Positions 35,687-45,954 are shown, counted from the stretch's first letter. The stretch is 64,000 bases of DNA from Paenibacillus zeirhizosphaerae (GCF_030705605.1 NZ_JAPCKK010000018.1:149374-213373); one strand, 5' to 3'. Notes: generated by a model not told the origin, from the sequence alone. Numbers and translations: made by a program.

Positions 35687-35930
35687 TTATAGACGCGCCC
35701 CTCCTATTCGGTCGTTGGTCCAAACTCCGTAATGTTCATCTTCATATCGTAGGTAATGTGTCTTTATGTTACTTTCTGAAACAAGGCCACCCACAATATC
35801 GTTCTCACCAAAACAAGTGACTCCAAAGAATCCTCCCGGTGTCAATCATTGCTCTCAAAATATTGAATCAGATTTTCATCAGGGACGTTGGCGAAAAAGG
35901 GAATGGATTTATTGCGGTCAGAATGAATAT
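35687..35930 (-). pseudogene. Unidentified gene remnant with frameshift
   Basis: The 325-bp gap between the importer operon and the Mrr-like gene holds a decayed coding sequence on the minus strand. One frame reads NKSIPFFANVPDENLIQYFE, then shifts to TPGGFFGVTCFGENDIVGG and ends GVWTNDRIGGARL at a TAA. No start or ribosome site remains. The family is not recognised. Confidence 0.45.
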
Positions 35931-35964
35931 AAACTGAATTTCTAATAAAAAAATCAGATTCCCA

Positions 35965-36573
35965 TTAGATGTTCTCTGCTCTTTTATGAAGCTTGTCTTC
36001 ATTCCAGCCGCCCCTAAACGGCTCCGCCTCACGCTCTATAATGTTCATCGCTTCTTCAGATCGTCGTCCTTTGTAAAATGTGATGATATCCTCCAAATCC
36101 TCGCGATCCAGCAGGATAACCCCATTAGCTGCGGCCAAAGTCGCGCAGGAATCTGTATACCTGCCAGATGTGATCACGATAGACTTGTGCGCACGGTAAT
36201 AATTCATGGAGGCATAGATCTCCTGGACCGCCCCCAGGCCTACCGGACTCTGCATCCCGTAACGCTTGGCTTGCACCACATTCCGCAGTCCGCTGCGGTC
36301 GGTGAACACAAGATCGGCTCCGAAGTCACGACTGCCCGTCGTCTTATACACCTCTTCATAACCCAGGGCGGTTAACAAACGGTGCAGATAGGTTTCAAAT
36401 TCGGAACCGTCTTCCATCCGGTCAATGTCCTTCAGTGTAATTTTGCGAGGATTGAGCTCCCGCAGCACACGCGCTCCCCGGCGGCGAACCCACCCTGCAG
36501 CCAGCGCAACGAGAATGAGCAATCCAATGATCCATACGGTTATAGAGCCTAAGGATGTATGTAAGATATCCAT
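35965..36573 (-). CDS. Membrane-anchored Mrr-like restriction endonuclease
   Basis: A 202-residue protein with one N-terminal membrane helix (about residues 9-27) and an Mrr_cat nuclease domain: EFETYLHRLLTALGYEEV, the catalytic SRDFGADLVF and VQAKRY motifs (PD-(D/E)xK fold with Asp and QxK), and GRYTDSCATLAAANGVILLD. Mrr-type proteins cut modified or foreign DNA, though membrane-anchored members may have other roles. It is followed upstream by a membrane protein gene in the same orientation, 38 bp away. Confidence 0.85.
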   Translation of the reverse strand: MDILHTSLGSITVWIIGLLILVALAAGWVRRRGARVLRELNPRKITLKDIDRMEDGSEFETYLHRLLTALGYEEVYKTTGSRDFGADLVFTDRSGLRNVVQAKRYGMQSPVGLGAVQEIYASMNYYRAHKSIVITSGRYTDSCATLAAANGVILLDREDLEDIITFYKGRRSEEAMNIIEREAEPFRGGWNEDKLHKRAENI

Positions 36574-36611
36574 ATTCTGTTACCTCTCTGTCCTTCCAAT
36601 ACAAGATGCTT

Positions 36612-37280
36612 TTAAAAATAGGTTACACGCCCATGATTTTTCTCCTGCCGATCCCGCGACTTGATCAGGATGTAGTGCTGAACCCCGGCAGCTCCTTCAA
36701 TGGCAAGATTTCCATGCTTATCGGCCTTCTCAAGCTCTCCCCTGCGGAAAGCAGCCTCTGCCTCCAGCGCATGAATCAGTACCTGCTGCTTCAACTGCTC
36801 CTTCTGGGCTTCGAAGTCATCCCAGTCTCTTTTATAGATTGCAATGAGCGCTTTGGAATAATAACGGATATTTGAATGCTTGATCTGATCGGCTATACGC
36901 TCCGCCTCGACCATATCCCTGCTCTCCAGGGCCAGTTGAACCTTGGTCATAAGTTGCATTTGCTTACCTTTTACCTCTTTCTGTTCCTGGGCTGCAGTTT
37001 CCAGATCACCGTTGACCATGTAATATATCATTCTGAAATACGGATTTCCGGCCTGCTTCAGCCGTCTTTCGATCTTGGCATGATTCTTCATATGCTTAAC
37101 AACATAAACGGTGTAAGCAAGGTTAATAAGCTGGATCACGACCGCTCCATAGAACACCCATACTAAGGGTTTTAAGGAGACTCTTTCATTGACCTGTCCC
37201 GGGTCTCCACCCATAAATCCCGCAACAACTCCGATCACGATTGCAATTCCGATAAGCCAGGGCCATTTAATCAACTGCAA
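36612..37280 (-). CDS. Two-helix membrane protein with helical cytoplasmic domain
   Basis: A protein of about 222 residues. Two membrane helices lie in the first 60 residues (LIGIAIVIGVVAGFMGG and LVWVFYGAVVIQLINLAYTVYVV). A soluble helical part resembling TPR repeats follows (ALESRDMVEAERIADQI, AEAAFRRGELEKADKHGNLAI). The start is taken as the TTG seven bases after AGGAGG; an upstream GTG contains that site. The function is unknown. It likely forms a two-gene unit with the Mrr-like nuclease gene downstream. Confidence 0.75.
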   Translation of the reverse strand: MQLIKWPWLIGIAIVIGVVAGFMGGDPGQVNERVSLKPLVWVFYGAVVIQLINLAYTVYVVKHMKNHAKIERRLKQAGNPYFRMIYYMVNGDLETAAQEQKEVKGKQMQLMTKVQLALESRDMVEAERIADQIKHSNIRYYSKALIAIYKRDWDDFEAQKEQLKQQVLIHALEAEAAFRRGELEKADKHGNLAIEGAAGVQHYILIKSRDRQEKNHGRVTYF

Positions 37281-37361
37281 ACGAATTCCTCCTATCACTA
37301 TAACTTTGTATAGTTGCTTTCATTAATTATATTTTTTTATTGTAACTAAAGCACGGACCCA

Positions 37362-37604
37362 TTACCATAAATAAGAAGGACGATAGCCGATTTGCAACGC
37401 GATTTCATGCACCCTCAGATCGGTTTCTCTTAACAGTACGTACTTGAAAATAATGAAATACAACATTCCCGGCAGTGTAAGCAAATATAAATACCTGTCC
37501 CTCCTGAGACCCGCCAAAGCAAGGCCAAAGCGCGAAATTCTCCCAATAGCATTAGGTGTCCCCGCTTGGGCATTGCCGGAGGCCTTATCCGCTCGGACTT
37601 CCAT
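37362..37604 (-). pseudogene. Deletion fusion of an LplB-type permease start and an AraC regulator end
   Basis: The 80-codon frame starts with a good GGAGG site. Its first 55 residues look like the N terminus of an LplB/YtcP-partner sugar permease (RRDRYLYLLTLPGMLYFIIFKY). It then jumps to the last helix-turn-helix of an AraC regulator (LLRETDLRVHEIALQIGYRPSYLW) and stops. A deletion apparently removed most of a transporter-regulator locus and joined the two ends in frame. It is unlikely to be functional. A cre-like site precedes it. Confidence 0.75.
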
Positions 37605-37649
37605 TATCGCTCCTCCTTATCGTTTGTTGAATTAAGTCAGGCACCTAAT

Positions 37650-37663
37650 TGGATACGCTTTCA
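37650..37663 (-). promoter_or_regulatory. Candidate cre (CcpA) site before the fused permease relic
   Basis: On the minus strand TGAAAGCGTATCCA fits the cre pattern TGNAANCGNNNNCA. It lies about 50 bp before the start of the permease remnant, as expected for a former sugar-uptake promoter. Confidence 0.4.
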
Positions 37664-37765
37664 ATCCATACGGTTAACATACATTCGCCTTGAATTTCCG
37701 GCAATAACTCATTCTTGTACGGCGATTTCCGGGCATTGATTTTTCTTGCAGTGAGCAGAAATAAA

Positions 37766-37785
37766 CCCCGCCTGATCAGGCGGGG
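37766..37785 (-). terminator. Terminator of aspA
   Basis: Perfect 20-bp palindrome CCCCGCCTGA/TCAGGCGGGG followed on the minus strand by TTTATTT, 20 bp after the aspA stop. Confidence 0.8.
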
Positions 37786-37804
37786 CACATCGCAGCAACT
37801 ATAT

Positions 37805-39214
37805 TTATTCCCTGTTCAGCAGCTCCTCACCGGCGATTCCCGGCTGGGTCATCTGATATGGATCAAGAATAACATCGAGCTCTTCTTCGGTCAGCACGTT
37901 ATAGAGCAGGCACAGCTCACGGACGGATTTGCCTGTGGTGATGGCTTCGCGCGCAATGCGGGACACCACCTCATAACCAAGGTGCGGGTTCAGCGCTGTG
38001 ATGATACCGACACTGTTCTCCACGTATTCCCGGCACCGGTCCACGTTCGCCTGAATGCCTTCGATGCAGTGCATCCGGAACACCGTGAAGCCCTGATTCA
38101 TAATCTCCAGCGACTGCAGCAGATTGTATACGAGCACCGGTTCCATGACGTTAAGCTCCAGTTGTCCAGCCTCGGAAGCAAGACAGATCGTATTATCGTT
38201 ACCGATGACCTGGAATGCAATCTGGTTAATAACCTCGGGAATAACCGGATTCACCTTGCCGGGCATAATGGATGAGCCGGGTTGACGTGCAGGCAGCAGC
38301 AGCTCGCCAAAGCCGGCGCGTGGGCCGGAGGCCATCAGACGGATATCGTTCGCCACCTTGGACATATTCATCATGCAGATTTTGAGCGCGGCGGACACTT
38401 CCGTATAGGCATCCGTATTTTGAGTCGCATCCACCAAATGCTCATCGGCGTGCAGAGGGAAACCACTGATTTCCGCCAGCACCTCAGCCACGCGCTTGAT
38501 ATAACGGCGGTCCGCGTTCAATCCGGTTCCCACCGCCGTTGCGCCCATATTAATGCTCAGCAAATGCTCACGGGTCGCTCCGACCCGCTTGATGTCGCGG
38601 CCCAGCACGCGCGCGTAAGCTTCGAACTCCTGGCCGAGCCGGATAGGTACCGCGTCCTGCAGATGGGTACGGCCCATTTTAATGACACCCGCAAACTCCT
38701 CCGCTTTGCGTTCGAACGCCTTACGCAGCTCGCTCATGGTACCGAGCAGCTTGTTCAACATCGACAATGTCGCGATATGAACCGCCGTCGGGAAAGAATC
38801 ATTCGTCGATTGTGCCATATTGACATGGTTGTTCGGGCTGATTTCCTTATAGTCGCCTTTGGATAACCCCATCAGCTCAAGCGCCCGGTTCGCAATCACT
38901 TCATTTGTATTCATATTAATAGACGTGCCCGCTCCACCCTGGATCGGATCCACGATGAAATGGTCATGCCATTGACCGTTAATCACTTCATCCGCCGCTT
39001 GAATCATCGCTTCTCCCTTCGGCCGATGCAGACGGGTTAGCTCCATATTCACTGTTGCGGCCGCTTTTTTCACGATGGCCATCGCCTTGATCAGCTCCGG
39101 GTGCAGACGCTGCCCCGTGATCGGGAAATTCTCCGCGGCTCTCATCGTCTGTACGCCGTAATAAGCGTCATCCGGCACTTCCTTTGTGCCTAAAAAATCA
39201 TGTTCCAGCCTCAT
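37805..39214 (-). CDS. aspA: Aspartate ammonia-lyase
   Basis: A 469-residue fumarase/aspartase superfamily enzyme that converts aspartate to fumarate and ammonia. It starts with EHDFLGTKEVPDDAYYGVQTMRA and has GGAGTSINMNTNEVIANRALE, QSTNDSFPTA, GRTHLQDA and the superfamily signature GSSIMPGKVNP with the catalytic Ser. Aspartase is favoured over class II fumarase by KEVP and the QGGAGTSINMN wording. It is a single gene with its own terminator; no asparaginase gene is adjacent. Confidence 0.93.
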   Translation of the reverse strand: MRLEHDFLGTKEVPDDAYYGVQTMRAAENFPITGQRLHPELIKAMAIVKKAAATVNMELTRLHRPKGEAMIQAADEVINGQWHDHFIVDPIQGGAGTSINMNTNEVIANRALELMGLSKGDYKEISPNNHVNMAQSTNDSFPTAVHIATLSMLNKLLGTMSELRKAFERKAEEFAGVIKMGRTHLQDAVPIRLGQEFEAYARVLGRDIKRVGATREHLLSINMGATAVGTGLNADRRYIKRVAEVLAEISGFPLHADEHLVDATQNTDAYTEVSAALKICMMNMSKVANDIRLMASGPRAGFGELLLPARQPGSSIMPGKVNPVIPEVINQIAFQVIGNDNTICLASEAGQLELNVMEPVLVYNLLQSLEIMNQGFTVFRMHCIEGIQANVDRCREYVENSVGIITALNPHLGYEVVSRIAREAITTGKSVRELCLLYNVLTEEELDVILDPYQMTQPGIAGEELLNRE

Positions 39215-39439
39215 CCTTCATTCCTCCGCTGTGCGTACTCGTATCGTAATTCCCCGGAACAACTTTCCTTTTCGGGTCCTCACTCATTATACGGTTCCCG
39301 CGCAGCAGATTTCCAGTCGAAGTGTCTTGAGTTATTACACTTTGTTCTGTTCGCATCATTTATGAAATTCAGGCCGCAGGAATTCTGTGGTACACTAATC
39401 ACAATCAGCACCTCAAATAAGAACCGATAGGATGAGCAC

Positions 39440-40600
39440 ATGATGGAACATTTGATGAACTCGCATGTAAAAGACATTCAGATCAGCGGCATCCGCAAAA
39501 TTGCCAACAAAGCTGCGGGCATACCGGGCGTCGTTTCCCTGACCATCGGACAGCCGGATTTTCCAACTCCCCCTCATATTATGGAGGCCGCCCACCGGGC
39601 CATTGATGAAGGACGCACCATCTATACCCCAAATGCGGGATTACCGGAGCTCCGTGATGCTGCCGCCCAGTATATAGCAAGCAAATACGGACTTTATTAC
39701 CGGGGAAATGATGAGGTGATTGTAACCAATGGGGCCAGCCAGGCGCTTGATATCACTTTGCGCACCATTCTTTCTCCTGGCGACGAGGTCATTCTGTCCG
39801 GCCCGATTTATCCAGGATATGAGCCTTTGATCCGCCTTACGGGAGGTATTCCCGTATTGGTCGATACCCGCCCTTCCGGCTTCAGATTGACTGCGGAGCT
39901 GCTGGAGCCTCATTTGACAGCTAAAACTAAAGCGGTGATTCTCGGCTATCCTTCCAATCCGACAGGCCGCGTCATGACGGCGGCGGAGCTGCAGCAGATC
40001 GCGGACCTGCTGCAGGAGCGCGAAATATTTGTCATATCGGACGAAATATACAGCGAGCTTGTTTACGATGTTCCGCACGCGTCCATCGCTTCCATGAAAG
40101 GAATGCGCGAGCGGACCATTGTGATCAACGGGCTGTCCAAGTCTCATTCCATGACCGGCTGGCGGGTCGGCTTCACCCTAGCTCCTGTTGAAATTACGCA
40201 GCACATGGTCAAGGTCCATCAATACAACGTGACCTGCGCCAGCTCGGTCAGCCAGTACGCAGCCCTGGAAGCATTAACAGCCGGCGTCGATGATGCGCTG
40301 CCCATGCGCGAGGAATACCGCAAGCGCCGGGACTACGTTCACAGCCGTCTGACGGCGATGGGCATGCCTTTGGATAAACCGGAGGGTGCCTTTTATCTGT
40401 TCCCGTCCATTGAGAAGTTTGGCTTGAAATCCATGGAATTCTCGCTGCGCCTGCTTGAAGAATACGCCACCGCCGTTGTGCCCGGGGACGCATTTTCCGT
40501 GTATGGCGAAGGTTATATCCGCATCTCCTATGCCTGTTCGCAGGCTGTATTGGAACAGGGCTTGGACAGGCTGGAGTCCTTTGTTCATAAATTGTCATAA
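39440..40600 (+). CDS. patA: Class I aminotransferase, probable N-acetyl-LL-diaminopimelate aminotransferase
   Basis: A PLP enzyme of 386 residues. Markers are TIGQPDFPTP, NGASQALD, GYPSNPTGRV, SDEIYSELVYD, the PLP Lys (about residue 234) in INGLSKSHSMTGWRVGF, and the C-terminal YIRISYA. It resembles PatA of Bacillus, which supplies the amino group in the acetylase branch of lysine and diaminopimelate synthesis. The other two genes of that branch, dapH and dapL, lie 4-6 kb away on the opposite strand, which strengthens the call. Another aminotransferase specificity cannot be excluded. Confidence 0.85.
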   Translation: MMEHLMNSHVKDIQISGIRKIANKAAGIPGVVSLTIGQPDFPTPPHIMEAAHRAIDEGRTIYTPNAGLPELRDAAAQYIASKYGLYYRGNDEVIVTNGASQALDITLRTILSPGDEVILSGPIYPGYEPLIRLTGGIPVLVDTRPSGFRLTAELLEPHLTAKTKAVILGYPSNPTGRVMTAAELQQIADLLQEREIFVISDEIYSELVYDVPHASIASMKGMRERTIVINGLSKSHSMTGWRVGFTLAPVEITQHMVKVHQYNVTCASSVSQYAALEALTAGVDDALPMREEYRKRRDYVHSRLTAMGMPLDKPEGAFYLFPSIEKFGLKSMEFSLRLLEEYATAVVPGDAFSVYGEGYIRISYACSQAVLEQGLDRLESFVHKLS

Positions 40601-40640
40601 AACGCGGACCTGAAAGCAGCAGCTCATTATCGTATGAACG

Positions 40641-40682
40641 AAGAAGCCTCCACACCACTGCTAAAGTGGGCGAAGGCTTCTT
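40641..40682. terminator. Bidirectional terminator between patA and potD
   Basis: AAGAAGCCT and AGGCTTCTT arms with a second CCAC/GTGG stem lie between the two convergent genes. Confidence 0.75.
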
Positions 40683-40699
40683 TGGCTATCATTTCCTAT

Positions 40700-41773
40700 T
40701 CAATCCAGACTCATCTTAAAGCGTAGAAACAACTCGTTATAATGAGCCAGCATGCGCTTGCCGAGATTATTATACACCTCAAGACGCTTGATCAGTTCGG
40801 CATCCGGATAAAAGCGGGTATCGCCCGAAATATCCTCCGGCAGCAGCGACAACGCCTCCTTGTTCGGGGTGGAATATCCAACATACTCGGTGTTCTGCGC
40901 AGATACCTCCGGGTCCAGCATGAAGTTGATGAATGTGTGGGCTGCCTCCACATGGGTAGCCGTCTTAGGGATGACCATATTGTCAAACCACAGGTTCGAG
41001 CCTTCCTCAGGAACGATGTAATCCAGCTTCTCGTTCTCACCCATAATTTCGGAAGCATCGCCGGACCATACGAGCCCGACCCCGGCTTCCTCATTGGCAA
41101 GCATCATTTTGATTTCATCGCCGACAACAGCCTTCACATTCGGGGCAAGCTGTCTAAGCTTGGCCAACGCCTCCTGCAGGTGAGCCTCATTCGTATCGTT
41201 GAGTGAGTAACCGAGGCTGTTCAGTCCCATTCCCATCACTTCACGGGTTCCGTCCGCGAGCAGAATATTATTCTGCAGCCTTGGGTCCCACAGATCGTCC
41301 CAGCTATTGAAGTCAATTCCCTGTGTCATCTCCGGGTTGTATATAATTCCGACGGTCCCCCAGAAATAGGGAACAGAATATTGATTGCCTTCATCAAAGG
41401 ACAAATTCATATAGCGAGGGTCAATATTTTTCAGATTTGGCAGCTTGGAATGATCAAGCGGAATCAGCAGGTTCTCTTCCTTCATCTTCGAAATCGCATA
41501 TTCCGAGGGCATTGCTACATCAAAGGAAGTTCCCCCCTGCTCGATCTTCGTCAGCATCGCTTCATTGGAGTCGAAGGTCTGGTAGATGACCGTAATACCT
41601 GTCTCCTCCTGGAAGCGGTCCAGCAGCTCAGGATCGATATAATCGCCCCAGTTGTAAATAGTCAGCGTATTCCCGCCTGTGTATCCTTCACTGGAGTTCA
41701 GCCACGCAGCAACTCCCATCATAATAAAAGCAGCGACAAACACCGCGACAAACACCTTTACAAGGGATTTCAT
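40700..41773 (-). CDS. potD: Spermidine/putrescine-binding protein
   Basis: A 357-residue extracellular binding protein with one N-terminal membrane segment (about residues 7-24, no lipobox Cys). It has the polyamine-binding start TLTIYNWGDYIDPELL, then QTFDSNEAMLTKIEQGG and FDVAMPSEYAI, and WFDNMVIPKTATH near the C terminus. It captures spermidine or putrescine for the PotABC complex. The gene overlaps potC by 4 bp and ends the potABCD operon. Confidence 0.93.
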   Translation of the reverse strand: MKSLVKVFVAVFVAAFIMMGVAAWLNSSEGYTGGNTLTIYNWGDYIDPELLDRFQEETGITVIYQTFDSNEAMLTKIEQGGTSFDVAMPSEYAISKMKEENLLIPLDHSKLPNLKNIDPRYMNLSFDEGNQYSVPYFWGTVGIIYNPEMTQGIDFNSWDDLWDPRLQNNILLADGTREVMGMGLNSLGYSLNDTNEAHLQEALAKLRQLAPNVKAVVGDEIKMMLANEEAGVGLVWSGDASEIMGENEKLDYIVPEEGSNLWFDNMVIPKTATHVEAAHTFINFMLDPEVSAQNTEYVGYSTPNKEALSLLPEDISGDTRFYPDAELIKRLEVYNNLGKRMLAHYNELFLRFKMSLD

Positions 41774-42609
41774 TGCGGCACCCCCAGATCCGCCGCAGAT
41801 TCCTTCATCCGGTCCGCTTTGTGCATGGAAACCTGATTATACCTGCGGTTAATGAAATAGTAGCCAATCACTAGCAGCACGGTGAACAGGAAGATCAGCG
41901 TGGACAGGGCATTGATCGACAGCGCTACGCCCTGCCTAGCTCGCGAATAAATTTCAACCGACAGGGTGGAATATCCGCTGCCTGTCACAAAGAAGGTTAC
42001 GGCAAAATCGTCCAGGGAGTAGGTCAGGGCCATGAAAAAGCCCGAGAAAATCCCCGGCTTGATAAAGGGCAGGATCACCTTGGTCAGCACGTCCCGTCGA
42101 CTGGCCCCCAGATCCAGGGCGGCATCCACCAGCGTCGGGCTCATCTCCTGCAACCGCGGCAAAATCATCAGCACCGTAATCGGGATGCTGAAGGCGATAT
42201 GTGACAGCAGCACAGATACGAATCCCAGCTTGATGCCAACGATGGTGAACAGAATCAGGAAGGAGGCTCCGATAATGACGTCAGGATTGACGATCAGCAC
42301 GTTGTTCAGCGAGAGCAGTGTGTTTTTAACACGTCTGCGCTGCATACGCTCAATCGCCAGCGCTCCCATAATACCGATGATCGTAGCGATGGCGGCCGAC
42401 AGCAGCGCGATCACCAGCGTATTAATCACGATAATGATAAGCCGCGTGTCCTGGAACACCTCCATATACCATTCCAGCGTAAATCCTTCAAAGCCGTGCA
42501 TCGTGCCGCCGCTGTTGAAGGAATAATACATCAGATACAGAATCGGCGCGTACAGCACCAGAAAGACAACAAATAGATACACGTTGGCAAGCTTGGATTT
42601 ATCTCCCAC
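41770..42609 (-). CDS. potC: Spermidine/putrescine ABC permease
   Basis: Permease of about 279 residues with six helices and the EAA loop LVDAALDLGASRRDVLTKVILP. The GTG start at 42609 is supported by GGAGGTG five bases upstream and gives the usual PotC N terminus (KLANVYLFVVFLVLYAPI). A longer upstream reading lacks a site. It overlaps potB by 11 bp. Confidence 0.92.
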   Translation of the reverse strand: MGDKSKLANVYLFVVFLVLYAPILYLMYYSFNSGGTMHGFEGFTLEWYMEVFQDTRLIIIVINTLVIALLSAAIATIIGIMGALAIERMQRRRVKNTLLSLNNVLIVNPDVIIGASFLILFTIVGIKLGFVSVLLSHIAFSIPITVLMILPRLQEMSPTLVDAALDLGASRRDVLTKVILPFIKPGIFSGFFMALTYSLDDFAVTFFVTGSGYSTLSVEIYSRARQGVALSINALSTLIFLFTVLLVIGYYFINRRYNQVSMHKADRMKESAADLGVPQ

Positions 42610-43405
42610 GCTGCACCTCCCCTCCGCCGAACAGCAGCATGAGAATAACCATGGCGACAATCAGGAACACCGCAACCGTCGAGCCCATGCCCCAGTCCTG
42701 GGTAACGAGAAAATGCTGCTCAATCGCCGTCCCCAACGTAATTACCTTGTTGCCGGCAATGAGCCTGGTAATCATAAACAAGGACAGCGCGGGAATAAAT
42801 ACAGCCATGCAGCCTGAGCGCACTCCCGCCAGCGTCAGCGGAAACACAACCCGCCGGAAAGCGGTCCATCTGGAAGCTCCGAGGTCGCGGGCGGCATCGA
42901 GCAGTGTCGGATTCAACCCTTCCAACGCATTGAAGATCGGCAAAATCATAAACGGGATAAAGATATATACAGAAACAAACACAAAGCTGAAGCTGGTGAA
43001 CAACAGTTGCTGTTCTCCGATGCCCACCACGCTAAGCAGACTGTTGACAGGCCCTTGCGTGCCGAAGATGCCGATGAAAGCATAGGTCTTCAGCAGTAAA
43101 TTGATCCAGGTCGGCAAAATAATAAGCAGCAACCACAATTGCTTGTGCTTCGTCCGGGTCAAATAATACGCTGCCGGATACGCGACAAGCAGTGAAAACA
43201 CGGTTACAAGCAACGCATACCAGAAGGAGCTGAGCGTCATTTGCAAATAGACCGGCGTCATGAAGTTGGCATAATTTGCAAATGTAAAGTTCCCATCCAC
43301 ATCAAAAAAGGAGTAATAGAGAACCAACAGCACGGGTGCCACGACAAACAGCACAATCCATAAATAATAGGGCAGCAGATATACAACACGCGTATTACCG
43401 GACAT
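42599..43405 (-). CDS. potB: Spermidine/putrescine ABC permease
   Basis: Permease of about 268 residues starting [16 protein letters not shown]; the ATG follows GAGGTG at 7 nt, six codons inside a longer possible reading. It has six helices and the EAA loop [22 protein letters not shown]. It overlaps potA by 11 bp and potC by 11 bp. Confidence 0.92.
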   Translation of the reverse strand: MSGNTRVVYLLPYYLWIVLFVVAPVLLVLYYSFFDVDGNFTFANYANFMTPVYLQMTLSSFWYALLVTVFSLLVAYPAAYYLTRTKHKQLWLLLIILPTWINLLLKTYAFIGIFGTQGPVNSLLSVVGIGEQQLLFTSFSFVFVSVYIFIPFMILPIFNALEGLNPTLLDAARDLGASRWTAFRRVVFPLTLAGVRSGCMAVFIPALSLFMITRLIAGNKVITLGTAIEQHFLVTQDWGMGSTVAVFLIVAMVILMLLFGGGEVQRGR

Positions 43406-44504
43406 CTGTCTGCACCTCTTCATATGCCTCCAGACGGCGGTCGAACTCTTCCTCCGTCTCCCCGAATCTCATGACATGGATCGCCTCAGGGTCAAAATAT
43501 AATCCAATTTCACTGCCCGGATCGGCGCGGCGGGTAGAGTGCACCAGCCACTCCTGGCCTGATTCGTCATAACAGCTAATTTCATAATGCACACCACGGA
43601 AGAGCTGTGTATCGACCTTTACCCGCAGCTTGCCGTCATTAACACCGGTAATCTGCAGATCCTCCGGGCGGATTACAATTTCCACCTCTTCGTTAGGGCG
43701 TAGTCCTGCGTCCACACATTCGAATTGACGGCCGTTGAATTCAACCAGATAGTCCGCGATCATTCTGGCCGGTACGATATTCGATTCGCCGATGAAGTCC
43801 GCCACAAATCGGTTGATCGGCTCGTCGTAAATATCATTTGGCGTGCCGCTCTGTTCAATTTTGCCGCGGTTCATGACGAAAATTTCATCCGACAGAGCCA
43901 GCGCTTCCTCCTGGTCATGGGTGACGAAGATAAAAGTAATGCCAAGCCGCTGCTGCATTTCGCGCAGAACATACTGCATATCCGTCCGCAGCTTCAGGTC
44001 GAGCGCAGACAGCGGCTCATCCAGCAGCAGCACCTCTGGCTCATTGACGATGGCCCGGGCTATGGCAACACGCTGGCGCTGGCCACCGGACATTTCGCTG
44101 ATGCTGCGCTGCTCGTATCCTTCCAGGTTGACAAAGCTCAGCGCCTGCTTCACCTTCGTGTCAATGTCGCGTTTATTCATTTTTTTAATCCGCAGGCCGA
44201 ACGCGATATTCTCGTACACATCCAGATGCGGGAACAGGGCATAGTCCTGAAAAACGGTGTTCACCTGACGCTCATTCGCAGGCACGCGGTTAATCAGCTT
44301 GCCGTTCATATAAATAGACCCTTCCGTCGGCTCGGCGAAACCGGCAATCATGCGCAGAATCGTCGTTTTGCCGCAGCCCGATGGCCCCAGCAGAGTATAA
44401 AACTTGCCTTTCTCGATGGTAAAGCTGACATTCGACAGAACGGGCGGATCGTTATCATAACGCTTTGTTACGTTCTCGAACCTTATGATCGGCTGCTCTT
44501 CCAT
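43395..44504 (-). CDS. potA: Spermidine/putrescine ABC ATPase
   Basis: A 369-residue ABC ATPase: Walker A GPSGCGKT, signature [14 protein letters not shown], Walker [12 protein letters not shown] and His switch [12 protein letters not shown]-terminal TOBE/OB regulatory domain follows (RPEDLQI, about residues 280-360). It is the first gene of potABCD, with GGAGG six bases before the ATG. The domain makeup is typical of PotA, which is feedback-inhibited by spermidine in other bacteria. Confidence 0.93.
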   Translation of the reverse strand: MEEQPIIRFENVTKRYDNDPPVLSNVSFTIEKGKFYTLLGPSGCGKTTILRMIAGFAEPTEGSIYMNGKLINRVPANERQVNTVFQDYALFPHLDVYENIAFGLRIKKMNKRDIDTKVKQALSFVNLEGYEQRSISEMSGGQRQRVAIARAIVNEPEVLLLDEPLSALDLKLRTDMQYVLREMQQRLGITFIFVTHDQEEALALSDEIFVMNRGKIEQSGTPNDIYDEPINRFVADFIGESNIVPARMIADYLVEFNGRQFECVDAGLRPNEEVEIVIRPEDLQITGVNDGKLRVKVDTQLFRGVHYEISCYDESGQEWLVHSTRRADPGSEIGLYFDPEAIHVMRFGETEEEFDRRLEAYEEVQTDVR

Positions 44505-44592
44505 TATGACCTCCTAATATCCGGGCGTCTTCAGACTGCTCCGAGGCGCTGCATGTGCGCCGTTGTATTTTCAATTCAAATCACGGCAAAAT

Positions 44593-44625
44593 CCCTTTCC
44601 CATGCTATTTAAGCAGGAAAAGGGG
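44593..44625 (-). terminator. Candidate terminator after dapL
   Basis: CCCTTTCC pairs with GGAAAAGGG around a 15-nt loop about 20 bp beyond the dapL stop. On the minus strand ATTTTG follows. One mismatch weakens the stem. Confidence 0.4.
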
Positions 44626-44643
44626 CTGCAGTATACAGGCCTG

Positions 44644-45780
44644 TTACGACTGCGATTTCCAGGTGAAATAATCGGTCATCACCCGGATCGCCATACCGAT
44701 GGCCTCTTCCTTCGGCTCAAACTTGGCATGATGCAGGCCATAGGGCGTGTCCACACCTAGCCAGAACATGAATCCGGGAATGCGTTCAAGGAGATATCCG
44801 AAATCCTCTCCGGTCATCGCTTCGCTGCATTCCACCAGTTGTACGTCCCTGCGTCCGTCAAGCCAATCCATAAATTCACCGGTCAGTCCGGCCTCGTTGA
44901 ACACCTGACGGTAGTTGGAGCCGTAATCAACCTCGGCCTTGCATTCAAAGCCTGCTTCAATCCCGCGCAGCAAGGCTTCAATTCTGGACTTGATCACCGT
45001 CATGGTCTCGGCCGAGAGCGTGCGGATCGTACCTTCGAGGCGGGCAGTTTCCGCGATAATGTTCTGCTTGGTGCCGCTCTCCACCTTGCCGATCGTAATG
45101 ACGGCCGCATCCAGCGGGTTGATATTACGCGCCACAATCGTTTGCAGTTGTCCGACCAATTGGGAGCCGGCCACCACCATATCATTCGCACGATGCGGAT
45201 AAGCCGCATGGCCTCCGGTCCCGGTCAGGTCAATAAACAGCTCGGATGTATTGGCGAACAAAATGCCCGGACGGGTGGCAATAGTGCCTACCGGATACTC
45301 AGGAGCGATGTGCAGCCCTACCATCTGGTCAGGCATCCAATCCGCCAGCTCCTCGCTTTGCAGCATCGGCAGCGCTCCGCCGGGTCCCTCTTCGGCGGGC
45401 TGGAACAGCACGACCAGATCGTCGGTCATCGCCTCGCGAACAAAATGGGTGACAATGCCTAGCGCAATGCTCATGTGAAGGTCATGACCACACGCATGCA
45501 TATAGCCCGGATGCCTGGACTTGAACTCATATCCGGTGTCCTCCGCAATCGGCAGACCGTCCATATCTGTCCGGTAGCCGAAGCGGCGCTTGGGTGCGGT
45601 TCCCCGGATCAGTACCAGAATCCCGGTCCTCCAGGTGCGCACCTCCAGCCTGTCCTGCGGCAGACCGGCAATGTAATCGAGCAGGTAGCGCTGTGTCTTG
45701 AATTCCTCGAAACCCGGCTCCGGAATCTGGTGCAAATCCCGCCGGATCTGAATGTATTTGTCGAAATCCCCTGCTGTCAT
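44644..45780 (-). CDS. dapL: N-acetyldiaminopimelate deacetylase (M20 family)
   Basis: An M20/amidohydrolase-type metallopeptidase of 378 residues, matching YkuR/Dap[16 protein letters not shown], the metal-ligand stretch [22 protein letters not shown] and [12 protein letters not shown]. It removes the acetyl group from N-acetyl-LL-diaminopimelate. The ATG at 45780 follows AAGGAGGT at 11 nt; an upstream ATG includes that site in its codons. dapH lies 175 bp upstream in the same direction. Confidence 0.87.
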   Translation of the reverse strand: MTAGDFDKYIQIRRDLHQIPEPGFEEFKTQRYLLDYIAGLPQDRLEVRTWRTGILVLIRGTAPKRRFGYRTDMDGLPIAEDTGYEFKSRHPGYMHACGHDLHMSIALGIVTHFVREAMTDDLVVLFQPAEEGPGGALPMLQSEELADWMPDQMVGLHIAPEYPVGTIATRPGILFANTSELFIDLTGTGGHAAYPHRANDMVVAGSQLVGQLQTIVARNINPLDAAVITIGKVESGTKQNIIAETARLEGTIRTLSAETMTVIKSRIEALLRGIEAGFECKAEVDYGSNYRQVFNEAGLTGEFMDWLDGRRDVQLVECSEAMTGEDFGYLLERIPGFMFWLGVDTPYGLHHAKFEPKEEAIGMAIRVMTDYFTWKSQS

Positions 45781-45897
45781 CGTCGTTCCAGACCTCCTTT
45801 CTAATGCCATAGATCATCATATCTTATAAATGTAAGAAGAACGTCAATTGAAGTACTCGCAAACAAGCCAGAGTGCGTTTAGCGGAATTTAACTTAA

Positions 45898-45923
45898 AAG
45901 GCCCGGCGCGTCCGCCGAGCCTT
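45898..45923 (-). terminator. Terminator of dapH
   Basis: AAGGCCCGGCG and CGCCGAGCCTT arms (one mismatch) followed on the minus strand by TTTTAAGTT, 30 bp after the dapH stop. dapL therefore probably has some transcription of its own. Confidence 0.75.
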
Positions 45924-45954
45924 GTCCGAGGTTTGCCTTCCACGTATCCAGTAA

